DNA from: Deltaproteobacteria bacterium PRO3
GTDB taxonomy: Bacteria; UBA10199; DSSB01
Length of the DNA: 35,604 bases
Assembly: GCA_030263375.1 (NCBI GenBank)
Contig: SZOV01000024.1
Span: 1 to 35,604 of the forward strand
Direction: 5' to 3'
Shown: positions 23,087 through 34,215 of the stretch, one piece after another
How positions within the stretch are numbered: position 1 is the first letter of the stretch
How the letters are laid out: each line of letters opens with the position of its first letter
The notes under the pieces: model-generated
What the model saw: the letters and a program-made list of their open reading frames with translations, nothing else
Databases searched by the model: none
Told to the model about the DNA's origin: nothing
Program-made: the position numbers and the translations under genes

Positions 23087-25213
23087 TCAACCGCGCTGCA
23101 GCCCCACGCGGGCGATCGGCTGGATGCGCAGATTCTCGGAGAGCTCCTGATAGGAAAGAACGGAAAGCTGCGGAAACTCCAGCTCGATGATCTTGCGGAA
23201 GTAGCGCCGGATCTCCGCGGTGGTCAGGATCACCGGCGGCCGCGCGCCCGGCGGGAAGGGATGCGAGGCGATCTCCTTGCCAACGGCCTCGACGATCTCC
23301 TGCGTCGTCTCCGGCTCGAGGGCCAGGTAGTTGCCCTTCTCGGTGGTGCGGATGGCGTTGCGGACCATGTCTTCGATCTCGGGATCCAGCAAGTAGACCG
23401 CCATCGTGTTGGAATGCCCGGCGTACTTGTGCGTGATGTAGCGCTTCAAGCCCGCGCGGATGTGCTCGGTGAGCATCAGCGTGTTGCGCTCGACCTCCGC
23501 CCACTGCGCCAGGGTCGAGAAGATCGTTTTCAGGTCGCGGATCGCGATCTCTTCCTGGATCAGGCGCTGGAAGATCTCGGAGAGCTGCAAGACGGTGATG
23601 ACTTTGGGGACCAACTCTTTCACGAGCGCCGGGTGGCTCTTCTCGAGCTCGTTCAGGATGTTCTGGATCTCCTGCAAGCCCAAGAATTCGTGGGCGTGCT
23701 TGCGCAGGATATAGGAGAGGTGAAGGATCAGGTACTCCGCGATGTCCCACATCCGGAAACCCGCCTGCACCGCCACGTCCTTGAACTCCTCGTTGATCCA
23801 CGTCACGATCGACCCGTCGATCGGATGGATGGTCTCGGTGCCCTCGATGTTGAAGAGCGAGAGCTGCTCGAGCGGCTCGCCCACCAAAATGCAGCCGCGA
23901 TAGACGCGGCCCTTCGCCACCGGCACCTCGTTGATGTTGATGACGTAGCTCTCCGGCTCCATGTCGACGTTCTGCCCGCGGACCTGGATGCCCGGGAAGT
24001 TGACGCCCAGTTCGTAATACAGGCCGTGGCGCAGCAGCGGGATCAGTTCGTTGATGAAGCGCCCGCCGTCCTGGCTGTCGTCGACGAAGGGGATGATCGC
24101 CTCGCCCACCTCCAGCGAGATCGGCGCCGGCATGATGAAGGGCAGGACGTCGCCGTGCTTCTCGACCGCGCGCTTGACGACCTCTTCCTTGGGGACGTCC
24201 GCGATCTCCTGCGCCTCCTCGGTCTTGCCGCGCTTCAAGTAGTAGGCGGTGGCGCCGAGAGCCGCGGAGAGAATGAGGAAGGGAATCTTCGGCAGGCCGG
24301 GAACCAGGGCCAAAACCAGCAGCAGTCCCGAGACGATCAGGATGGCCTTGGGATAGGCGGTGACCTGGCCGACGATTTCCCGGCCCAAGTTCGATTCTTT
24401 GTTTTCGGAGGCGACGCGGGTGACGACCACGCCGGCCGCGATCGAGATGACCAGGGCCGGGATCATCGAGACGAGGCCGTCGCCGATCGACAGTAATGAG
24501 TAGGTCGTGATCGCGCGCCCCATCTCCATATCGCGGATCATGACGCCGATGATGAAACCGCCGATCAAGTTAATCAGCGTGATGATGATGCCCGCAATGG
24601 CGTCGCCCTTGACGAATTTCATCGCGCCGTCCATCGCGCCGTACATCTGGGATTCGCGCTGCAGGATCTCGCGGCGCTCCATGGCCTGCTCCATGTTGAT
24701 GATGCCGGCCCTGAGGTCGGCGTCGATCGACATCTGCTTTCCGGGCATGGCGTCCAGGGTGAAGCGCGCGCCGACTTCCGAGACGCGCTCGGCGCCCTTG
24801 GCGATGACGATGAAATTGACCAAGGTGATGATGAGGAAGATGACCATACCGACGACCATCGACTTCATCGAGGTACCGCCCAAGACGAAGGAACCGAAGG
24901 CCTCGATGACCTCGCCCGCATGGCCTTGCGAGAGGATCAGGCGCGTGGAGGAAATGTTCAGGGCGAGCCGAAAGATCGTGGTGATCAGGAGCAGGGTCGG
25001 GAAAGACGCGATCTTGAGGGCGTCGGAAATATACAGCGCGACTAAGAGGATCAGGATCCCGATGGTGATGTTGACCGTGAGCAAAATATCGATAAGCCAG
25101 GTCGGCAGCGGAATAATAATCATTCCGATGACTGCCACGACCAGAAGGGCCAGGACGACGTCGCTGTATTTTGCGATGATTTCGTTGAAATTGCCGAGCT
25201 TTAATTTTCCCAC
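23087..25213 (-). CDS. sctV: Type III secretion export apparatus protein SctV (FlhA/FHIPEP family)
   Basis: A 708-residue inner-membrane export-gate protein. The N-terminal half (about residues 15-330) has around eight membrane helices and the family core FRLALNISSTRLIL, then GARFTLDAMPGKQMSIDADL. The C-terminal half is the cytoplasmic nonamer-ring domain. I prefer SctV over flagellar FlhA because of QRESQMYGAMDGAMKFVKGD and, near the end, LTEHIRAGLKRYITHKYAG with VYLLDPEIEDMVRNAIRTTE, a pattern I know from injectisome proteins. The start is GTG with GAGG about 8 nt upstream. No other secretion or flagellar gene is in the window; neighbours are argJ and nfi. Either the apparatus genes are scattered or this is an orphan. 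A FlhA assignment cannot be fully excluded. Confidence 0.85.
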   Translation of the reverse strand: MGKLKLGNFNEIIAKYSDVVLALLVVAVIGMIIIPLPTWLIDILLTVNITIGILILLVALYISDALKIASFPTLLLITTIFRLALNISSTRLILSQGHAGEVIEAFGSFVLGGTSMKSMVVGMVIFLIITLVNFIVIAKGAERVSEVGARFTLDAMPGKQMSIDADLRAGIINMEQAMERREILQRESQMYGAMDGAMKFVKGDAIAGIIITLINLIGGFIIGVMIRDMEMGRAITTYSLLSIGDGLVSMIPALVISIAAGVVVTRVASENKESNLGREIVGQVTAYPKAILIVSGLLLVLALVPGLPKIPFLILSAALGATAYYLKRGKTEEAQEIADVPKEEVVKRAVEKHGDVLPFIMPAPISLEVGEAIIPFVDDSQDGGRFINELIPLLRHGLYYELGVNFPGIQVRGQNVDMEPESYVININEVPVAKGRVYRGCILVGEPLEQLSLFNIEGTETIHPIDGSIVTWINEEFKDVAVQAGFRMWDIAEYLILHLSYILRKHAHEFLGLQEIQNILNELEKSHPALVKELVPKVITVLQLSEIFQRLIQEEIAIRDLKTIFSTLAQWAEVERNTLMLTEHIRAGLKRYITHKYAGHSNTMAVYLLDPEIEDMVRNAIRTTEKGNYLALEPETTQEIVEAVGKEIASHPFPPGARPPVILTTAEIRRYFRKIIELEFPQLSVLSYQELSENLRIQPIARVGLQRG

Positions 25214-25255
25214 GTCAAGGACCTCTGTTTCGTCGAGGATCCCCGGGATCCCCGC

Positions 25256-26458
25256 TTAAGTACGGTATTCGGCGTTTATTTTGACATAGCCGTAGCCGAG
25301 ATCACTAGTCCAAACTTTGGCCTCTCCCCGCCCCCCGTTCAGCTCGACCAAGACCCGAAAAGACTTGCTTTTCATGATCTTATGGGCCCGGGCCTCGTTG
25401 GCGACGGGGGTGGGCAGGCCGCGGCGGACCAGGGGCACCGGGCCGTAGAAAATATCGACGCGGGATGGGTCGAAGGTTTCGCCCGAATACCCGACCGCCG
25501 CGAAAACCCGGCCCCAGTTGGGGTCCTGTCCGAAGAAGGAGGTCTTCACCAGAGGCGAGCGGGCGATGCTGTAGGCGATCTTTTTCGCGGAGCGGGCGGT
25601 CTTGGCGCCTCGCACCTGCACCTCGACAACCTTGGTGGCGCCCTCCCCGTCTTGGACCATCATCCAGGCGAGGTATTGGCAGACCTCGCGCAGGGCCTTC
25701 TCGAAGGCGCGCCAGGGGGCGCTACCGGGTTTGAGGGTCGGGATACCCGAGGCGCCGCTCGCCAGCAGGACGGCGGTGTCGTTGGTCGAGGTGTCGCCGT
25801 CCACCGAGATCGCGTTGAAGGTGTCTTCCACGGCCGCGCGGAAGGTCTTGCGCATCGCCCCGGCCGGCAGGTCGAGGTCGGTGAAGACGTAAGCCAGCAT
25901 GGTCGCCATGTGGGGCTCGATCATCCCGGCACCCTTGCCGAAGCCGGCAACGGTGAAGGGCCTGCCGCCGATCTTGCTGCGGACGACGTGCCACTTGGGA
26001 AAGGCGTCGGTGGTCATGATGGCACGGGCGGCGGCGGTGAAATTGTCGACCGAAAGACCCTGGACCGCCGCGGGCAGGGCCCGGCGGATCTTACCGACGT
26101 CTAACTGAATTCCGATCTTGCCGGTGGAGCTCACCAAGACCTCGTTTTTGGAAATCTTGAGGGCCTTGGCCGCTGCCGCGGCGGTGGCGAAGGCGTTTTT
26201 CAGGCCCTTGGGACCGGTGGCGGCGTTGGCGTTGCCCGAGTTGACGACGATGGCCCGCAGCTTGCCGCCTCGGATCGCCTTCTGTCCCTGTAAGACGGGG
26301 GCGGCCTTGAGTCGGTTGGTGGTGAAGACGGCGGTCGCCTTGGCGGGACGATCGGCGACGATCAGGGCCAGGTCGGGTTTCTTGGCCTGCTTGATGCCGG
26401 CAATGACGCCGGAGAATCTAAAACCGGGAATAGTGATGCTAGCGGAGTTTTTTTTCAT
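25256..26458 (-). CDS. argJ: Bifunctional ornithine acetyltransferase / N-acetylglutamate synthase ArgJ
   Basis: Moves the acetyl group from N-acetylornithine to glutamate, recycling it in arginine synthesis. The 400-residue precursor normally self-cleaves before a conserved threonine, here Thr186 in KGAGMIEPHMATMLAYV. Other conserved parts are VVNSGNANAATG, SSTGKIGIQLD, TTDAFPK and GQDPNWGRVFAAVGYSG. The start ATG at 26458 is 7 bp from the edge of repeat B3, which fills most of the gap to secA. Any promoter or leader of argJ must lie within or across that element. Whether the enzyme is bifunctional or only a transferase cannot be told from sequence alone. Confidence 0.96.
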   Translation of the reverse strand: MKKNSASITIPGFRFSGVIAGIKQAKKPDLALIVADRPAKATAVFTTNRLKAAPVLQGQKAIRGGKLRAIVVNSGNANAATGPKGLKNAFATAAAAAKALKISKNEVLVSSTGKIGIQLDVGKIRRALPAAVQGLSVDNFTAAARAIMTTDAFPKWHVVRSKIGGRPFTVAGFGKGAGMIEPHMATMLAYVFTDLDLPAGAMRKTFRAAVEDTFNAISVDGDTSTNDTAVLLASGASGIPTLKPGSAPWRAFEKALREVCQYLAWMMVQDGEGATKVVEVQVRGAKTARSAKKIAYSIARSPLVKTSFFGQDPNWGRVFAAVGYSGETFDPSRVDIFYGPVPLVRRGLPTPVANEARAHKIMKSKSFRVLVELNGGRGEAKVWTSDLGYGYVKINAEYRT

Positions 26459-26464
26459 AGGGAG

Positions 26465-26648
26465 CGCCCCGAAGCCGGAGAAAAGGTGTCCCTTCCGGGC
26501 CCTGCGGAACTCGCATTCAATTATAATTGACGTTTCAACCCATCAAAAAAGCAAACATAACCGATACTGCAATATCTTTCTCGACCTTAAGGTTGGCTCA
26601 GACAGTCCTCGGTCCCTCCAGGGACACCTTTTCTCCGGCCTCGGGGCG
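26465..26648 (+). repeat. Family B element, copy B3 (184 bp)
   Basis: Lies in the 264-bp secA-argJ gap, where no gene is seen. The ends, 26465-26493 and 26620-26648, are 29-bp inverted repeats with one mismatch, both carrying GCCGGAGAAAAGGTGTCCC. The left box, a 75-nt core that is AT-rich here, and the right box follow the same plan and spacing as B1. The right flank ATCTATT is shared with B1. No target-site duplication is evident. Confidence 0.85.
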
Positions 26649-26722
26649 ATCTATTAGAAGGATTATATACCCACGTCCTAGATCCTTGGGAAATCGAACG
26701 GACCCCCAATACCAAATTCTGC

Positions 26723-29458
<2,736 letters not shown>

Positions 29459-29523
29459 GGGATCCCCTTGCTATGTGAGGCGGGGCGGAAAGTCAAATAG
29501 TCTGGGGGAAATCGGAACGGCGG

Positions 29524-30474
29524 TTATTGGAAGATATATTTCATCGGGTCGGTGGGAATGCCGTCGACGTGCACCTCGTAGTGCAGGTGCGGCCCGGTGG
29601 AGGAACCGGTGTTGCCGACCGCGGAGATGCGGCTGCCGCGATCGACCTTGTCGCCCTCTTTCACGAAGAGCTCGGAATTGTGCCCGTAGAGGGTGCTGAT
29701 GCCGTAGCCGTGATCGATGATGACGGTGTTGCCGTAGCCGCCCTTGTAGCCGGCGTAGACGACGGTGCCCTCGGAGGGGGCGAAGACGGGACTGCCGATC
29801 GGCGAGGCGATGTCGATGCCCTTGTGCATCTTGACCGCGTCGCCCCAGGGCGAAAGACGGAAACCGAAGTTGGAGGTGACCCAACCCTGCACCGGCCACA
29901 GCGAGGGAGTGGAGGCCCAGAAGGAGATCTGGTCTTCGTTGGCCTCGTAGACCTCGTTGACCCTCTCCTCGAGGTTGACCGCGAATTCGGCCAGCTCGTC
30001 CAGCTTGAGAGTCATCTTCTCATAGAATTGCTCGTCGAATTTTCCAGCCCTCCAGTCGCGGGCCAGGTTGCGGGAAGAAAGCTTGGGCAGGTTGTTCACC
30101 CGGTTGAGAAACTCGCCCAAGTTTTCCTGCTCGGAGACCGGACCGACGCCCTTGTTGAGCTTGCCTGATTCGACGCCGATGGAGCCTTCCAGCTTTTCAG
30201 TGAATTTTTCGATGCGCTTGATCGTCCCCTCGAGGGCCCCGATCTTGGAAACCAGCTGGGCCTTCTCTTGCTCGAGCTGGGCGATGGTGCCGGCCTCGCC
30301 CTTCAGGTTTTTGGAGCGGTAATACAGGAAGCCCCAGGTCATGACCGAGGAGAAGACCAGGAAGAAGGCCAGGAGCCCCCCCAGCAGCCGGAGGCTGGTC
30401 TGGGAAAGGCTTAAGGTGCGGCTGCCGAAGCCGTCGTCGTCCAAAAGCACCAGATTGGTGGGTTTTCGGTTCAA
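29524..30474 (-). CDS. Membrane-anchored M23 (LytM-type) metallopeptidase
   Basis: A 316-residue protein predicted to cut or regulate cutting of peptidoglycan cross-links. Residues 29-50 form one membrane helix (LGGLLAFFLVFSSVMTWGFL), followed by a coiled coil (about 60-100, rich in Glu, Lys and Leu) and a linker. The C-terminal LytM domain (about 195-310) has all zinc and catalytic residues: His217 and Asp221 in MHKGID, His265 in LYGH, and His296/His298 in GPHLHYE. It should therefore be active, in the periplasm. The start is a TTG at 30474, supported by GAGGAAGG just upstream. It lies 65 bp before secA and probably shares its transcript. Confidence 0.9.
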   Translation of the reverse strand: MNRKPTNLVLLDDDGFGSRTLSLSQTSLRLLGGLLAFFLVFSSVMTWGFLYYRSKNLKGEAGTIAQLEQEKAQLVSKIGALEGTIKRIEKFTEKLEGSIGVESGKLNKGVGPVSEQENLGEFLNRVNNLPKLSSRNLARDWRAGKFDEQFYEKMTLKLDELAEFAVNLEERVNEVYEANEDQISFWASTPSLWPVQGWVTSNFGFRLSPWGDAVKMHKGIDIASPIGSPVFAPSEGTVVYAGYKGGYGNTVIIDHGYGISTLYGHNSELFVKEGDKVDRGSRISAVGNTGSSTGPHLHYEVHVDGIPTDPMKYIFQ

Positions 30475-30577
30475 AGGCCTTCCTCTATCCAGGTTTATTG
30501 CAGGACCACCGTATCATCGGCAGGTTTCACCGAAGGTGGTCTAAAAAATGGCTATGGCTTAAGTGGGGGGAACCGTA

Positions 30578-30601
30578 GCAGAGGGCTCTTTGGGGTGTCA
30601 A
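30578..30601 (-). promoter_or_regulatory. Possible promoter of the M23 peptidase-secA transcript
   Basis: On the - strand a perfect TTGACA (30596-30601) is followed by a GC-rich spacer of about 18 bp and TACGGT, a poor -10 box, roughly 105-125 bp before the peptidase start. The leader of about 100 bp shows nothing else I recognise. Confidence 0.28.
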
Positions 30602-30622
30602 GGCCTTTGGGGATGTAAAAAA

Positions 30623-31387
30623 CTAAGTAATTTCATCAACTTGTAAAATTATAACCGTGATGTTGTCGTCGCCGCCCCGGCTATTGGCCGAGTTGACCAG
30701 CTTCTCGCAGGCCTCCCGGATGTCGTATTTTTCGACCAATTCCTCGATTTCCCGGTCCTCGACGAGGTTGGAAAGGCCGTCCGAGCAGAGCAAGAGCTTG
30801 TCCCCGTGGCGGACCTCCTTGCAGACGATGTCGATATCGACCTCTTCCTGGTAGCCCACCGACCGGGTAATGATATTCTTGAGCTTATGGCCCCGGGCAT
30901 CGCTGGCGGAGATCATCCCGGCCTTGACCTGTTCGCTGACCAGGCTGTGGTCCTCGGTGATCTGCTCGATCTTGCCGTCCCGGATCAGATAGGCCCGGGA
31001 GTCCCCGACGTTCGCTATATATAGTCGGGGGGAGGCGAAAAGGGCCGCCACGGCGGTGGTCCCCATGCCCCGCAGATTCTCGTCGAAGAGGGCCTGGTCG
31101 TGGATGCGGCGCCCGGCCTCTTGAATGGCGTGCTTCAGCTGGTTGCCGGGATGGGAGTCGGCCTCGTTGACCCCGCGGATCTGGGTGGCGTCGGGGTCGA
31201 AGCGGAGCGAGCGAACCACCTCTTCGACGGTGGTCACCGCCAATTTGGAGGCGTATTCCCCTCCCAAATGCCCCCCCATGCCGTCGGCCACCATATATAG
31301 GCCCATGTCGTCGTTGATCAGGTAGCTGTCTTCGTTCTGCTGCCGCTTCATGCCGACGTTGGAGATGCCGTAAGATTCGATTTTCAT
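30623..31387 (-). CDS. PP2C-family serine/threonine protein phosphatase
   Basis: A 254-residue cytoplasmic Mn2+/Mg2+-dependent phosphatase of the Stp1/PrpC type. Metal-binding motifs are intact: RQQNEDSYL (Asp20), VADGMGGHLGGEYAS (Asp35), then NVGDSRAYLIRDGKIEQIT with EDHS, LLCSDGLSNLVED, and the final GGDDNITVI. PP2C proteins of this kind usually reverse phosphorylation by a Hanks-type kinase; none is encoded in the window. It has its own near-consensus promoter and stands alone, so it is probably a single-gene transcript. Confidence 0.93.
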   Translation of the reverse strand: MKIESYGISNVGMKRQQNEDSYLINDDMGLYMVADGMGGHLGGEYASKLAVTTVEEVVRSLRFDPDATQIRGVNEADSHPGNQLKHAIQEAGRRIHDQALFDENLRGMGTTAVAALFASPRLYIANVGDSRAYLIRDGKIEQITEDHSLVSEQVKAGMISASDARGHKLKNIITRSVGYQEEVDIDIVCKEVRHGDKLLLCSDGLSNLVEDREIEELVEKYDIREACEKLVNSANSRGGDDNITVIILQVDEIT

Positions 31388-31457
31388 GGGAAATAAACCC
31401 TAATCCGATCTTCAAAAATAAGCCCAGGTCGTCCGTCCAACGTAAACGAACGCGACG

Positions 31458-31486
31458 ATTATATGCAAGCCCCTATTTCATGGCAA
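31458..31486 (-). promoter_or_regulatory. Near-consensus sigma-70 promoter of the PP2C gene
   Basis: On the - strand TTGCCA (31481-31486), a 17-bp spacer and a perfect TATAAT (31458-31463), preceded by TTGCA, lie 71 bp before the ATG. It is the best promoter match in the window and implies a leader of about 60 nt. Confidence 0.7.
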
Positions 31487-31502
31487 ATGCTCAAAACCCA
31501 GG

Positions 31503-32843
31503 CTAGGCGCCGCCGATCGCCATTTCTTGGACCGCCAGAGTCGGGGCCCCGACCCCGCCGTGGGTGCGGTAGCGGGAACCGACGGCCCTAAGATCGGCCA
31601 ACATCTGGTGAAGGTTGCCGGCCAAGGCCAGCTTCTTGACGGCGCCGCGCTTTTCGCCGCCTTCGATCAAAAAACCCTGAATACCCACCGAGAAATCCCC
31701 CGTCACCGGGTTGGCCGCATGCACCCCGATGGCCTCGGTGACTAGGATGCCGGAGCCGATCTCGCGGAACAGGGCCTCGTCGGAGCGCTCGCCGGGCTCG
31801 AGGACGAGATTGGAATAGGAAATAAAGGGCGGACGCTGCAGGCCCCGGCGGACCAGGGAGGCATTGGCCTTCAGGCCGAGCTTCCGCGAGTAGAGGCGGT
31901 CGAGCAGGTAGTTGGAGACGACGCCCGCCTCCACCAGCGGCAAATCGCGGGAATCCTGGCCCTCGCCGTCGAAAGGACAGGAGGCGCTGCCCTCCGGCAG
32001 CAGGCCCGCGTCGCGGATGCAGAGCAGCGGTGCGTAGACCCTCTGCCCGAGCTTCCCCTCCAAAAAGCTGCGCTTCTTGAAGACCGCGTCCCCCTGGAAG
32101 GAGCCCGCCAAGACCTCGAGGAATTCCCCCGCCACCAAGGGATCGATCAAGACCGGCGCCCGACGGCTGGACGGCGTGGTGGCACCCAGATAGCTCAGGG
32201 CGAGTCGCGAGGCGGCCTCGCCGACCTTGCGCGGGTCGAGGCGCTCGAAGAAGGGCGAGCTGTCGAATTCGTAGCCGCTCTCGGCGCTCCCGTCGGCCTC
32301 GGCCACGGACATCACACCGATGCGGCAACGCGTCCGGCGGAAGGCGCGGTCGAGGCCGGCGGAATTCCGCAGCCGAACATCGAGCGTCTTTTCGTCGTAG
32401 GCGGCCGCCCGGACGTGCTTGACGCGGGGATCGACCGCCTTCGCGGCCGCCTCCAGGGCGAGGGCGAGCTCCCGCTTGCGCGCCTCCGGCACCGCGGCCA
32501 GGCCGGCGTCGAAATTGCGGAGCTCGGGTTCGGCGGTCGGAGGCGACGCCTCCGGCAGGGGTAGATCGGGCTCGGGATCCACCCAGGGCAGCGACGCGAC
32601 GACGCTGGCGCAGAGGTAGTCGAGCCCCGAGTCGCTCAAGTCGGTCGAATAGCCGAAGCCCTGCCGCCCCTCCCGGAAGACCCGCAGCGCCAGCCCCTCT
32701 TCCACCGCGCCCTGCGCGGACTCGATGGCGCCGTCCTTGGCCTCGAAGCGGCGCGACTCGACCCTCTCGAAATAGGCCTCGAAGTCGGCGATGCCTTCGC
32801 GCTTCAGCTTTCGTTCCAGGTTGGAAAAAAGATCCGGACGCAC
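31503..32843 (-). CDS. TldE/PmbA-like metallopeptidase-family protein
   Basis: A 446-residue protein of the TldD/TldE (PmbA) family. Length and the C-terminal sequence (IGSGILVTEAIGVHAANPVTG, then DFSVGIQGFLIEGG and LALAGNLHQMLADLRAVG) point to the TldE branch. The TldD zinc motif HExxxH is absent, so it is presumably the non-catalytic partner or a relative. In E. coli the TldD/TldE heterodimer degrades unfolded peptides and processes microcin B17 and CcdA. No tldD is visible next to it, so a partner must be elsewhere. The start is a GTG without a clear ribosome-binding site, 45 bp after the kinase gene, so the true start is uncertain by several codons. Confidence 0.85.
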   Translation of the reverse strand: MRPDLFSNLERKLKREGIADFEAYFERVESRRFEAKDGAIESAQGAVEEGLALRVFREGRQGFGYSTDLSDSGLDYLCASVVASLPWVDPEPDLPLPEASPPTAEPELRNFDAGLAAVPEARKRELALALEAAAKAVDPRVKHVRAAAYDEKTLDVRLRNSAGLDRAFRRTRCRIGVMSVAEADGSAESGYEFDSSPFFERLDPRKVGEAASRLALSYLGATTPSSRRAPVLIDPLVAGEFLEVLAGSFQGDAVFKKRSFLEGKLGQRVYAPLLCIRDAGLLPEGSASCPFDGEGQDSRDLPLVEAGVVSNYLLDRLYSRKLGLKANASLVRRGLQRPPFISYSNLVLEPGERSDEALFREIGSGILVTEAIGVHAANPVTGDFSVGIQGFLIEGGEKRGAVKKLALAGNLHQMLADLRAVGSRYRTHGGVGAPTLAVQEMAIGGA

Positions 32844-32888
32844 GTCCGGAATGCTATCCGATCCCCGACGCCCGCGAAACGAATATTT

Positions 32889-34163
32889 TCAAGGTTTCGC
32901 CGGCGGCAGCGGCAGGGTGAAGAGAAATTTGGAGCCGTGCCCCGGCTCGCTGCGCGCGGTGAGGGTCCCGCCGTGGCGGAGCACGATCTTCTCGCAGAGC
33001 GCGAGGCCGATCCCGCTGCCCTCGTACTCGCTGCGGCTGTGGAGGCGGGTAAAGGGCCGGAAAATCTGCTCGAGGTATTTTTCCTCGAAGCCGATCCCGT
33101 TGTCCTCGACCGAGATCTCGCAGAATTTTTCGGAGATCGCGCGGCCGGCGACGCGGAGAACCGGCGCGCGCCTCGGATCGCGGAACTTGAGGGCGTTGCC
33201 GAGGAGATTTTGGAAGAGCTGGCGCATCTGCGAGGCGTCGGCGAAGACCCGCGGCAAGGCGCCCGTCTCGAGGCGGCCGCCGCTCTCGGCGAAGCGCAGC
33301 TCGAGGTCTTTTCGAACCTCCGCTAAAACCTGGCTCAGCTCCAACTCCTCGAAGGGCTTGGCCTGCGTCGTCACGCGGGAGAATTGGAGCAGGTCGTCGA
33401 TCAATTCGCGCATCCGCTCCCCCGAGCGCTGGATCCTCCGCAGGTAGTCGAGGGCCTGCGGTTCGGCGCGGGCTCCCAGCAGCCGTTCGAGACGGTCGGC
33501 GAAGGCGATGATCAGGAGGATCGGCTCTTGAAGGTCGTGGGTCGCGACGTAGGCAAAACGCTCCAGCTCGCGGTTGGAGCGCTCCAGGGCGGCGGTCTTC
33601 TCTTGGAGGGCCTCCTCCGCCTTCCGGCGCTCTTCGGCGGCGAAGGCCAGGGAGACCATGTCGGCGATGGAGGAGGCGAAGTCCTGGTCCTCCAGCGACC
33701 AATCCCGCAGCGCGCCCACCTGCTCGTGGCAGACGATGCCGACGACCTTGCCGCCCAGGCGGATCGGCACATCCATCATCGAGAAGATCTGCTGGGGAAC
33801 CAGGTAGCCCTCGGTGAACTCGCGGGTGCGCGGGTCCCGGCGCGCGTCGGAGGCCGGCAGGATGCGGCTTTCTTCGAGAGCTTGAAAGTAGGCGGGGTAG
33901 TTTTTCGCCAATAGCTTCTGCCCGCATAAGTGGCGGTTTTCGCCCTGAAGATAGACGTCCTGGCAGACGATCTCGCTGCGGTCCTCGTTGAAGAGCCAGA
34001 TGCCGACGCGGGCCACCCCCAGCGTCTCGCTGTCGACCTCGGTGATGCGGCGCAGGGCGGTCTCGAGGTCGGCCGGCGGGGCCTTGGCCAGCTTGAGCAG
34101 TCCGGCCTGGTAGCGCAGGACGCGGGCGGTGCGCTCTTCGGCGGTTTCGACGAACCCGGACAT
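32889..34163 (-). CDS. GAF-domain sensor histidine kinase
   Basis: A 424-residue soluble kinase with no membrane helix. A GAF domain (about 15-175) has the typical ARVGIWLFNEDRSEIVC and VPIRLGGKVVGIVCHEQVG strands. A short coiled coil (176-200) leads to HisKA with the phosphorylated His209 in RFAYVATHDLQEPILLI, similar to phytochrome-type kinases. The HATPase domain has the N box LLGNALKFRD, G1 DNGIGFEEKY, F box IFRPF and G2 GSGIGLAL. The GAF domain has no evident bilin cysteine motif, and its ligand is unknown. No response regulator is encoded nearby, so it is an orphan kinase here. The ATG has GGAGGTAAGG just upstream. Confidence 0.9.
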   Translation of the reverse strand: MSGFVETAEERTARVLRYQAGLLKLAKAPPADLETALRRITEVDSETLGVARVGIWLFNEDRSEIVCQDVYLQGENRHLCGQKLLAKNYPAYFQALEESRILPASDARRDPRTREFTEGYLVPQQIFSMMDVPIRLGGKVVGIVCHEQVGALRDWSLEDQDFASSIADMVSLAFAAEERRKAEEALQEKTAALERSNRELERFAYVATHDLQEPILLIIAFADRLERLLGARAEPQALDYLRRIQRSGERMRELIDDLLQFSRVTTQAKPFEELELSQVLAEVRKDLELRFAESGGRLETGALPRVFADASQMRQLFQNLLGNALKFRDPRRAPVLRVAGRAISEKFCEISVEDNGIGFEEKYLEQIFRPFTRLHSRSEYEGSGIGLALCEKIVLRHGGTLTARSEPGHGSKFLFTLPLPPAKP

Positions 34164-34215
34164 ATCCTTACCTCCGCCCCGACTGTAGCAAAGAAAGGGG
34201 CGCGGCCGCCAGCGC

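Noticed and set aside
25237-25255. GGATCCCCGGGATCC string resembling a cloning polylinker
   Set aside because: It is short, GC-rich, lies in a plausible gap between argJ and sctV, and no vector sequence flanks it.
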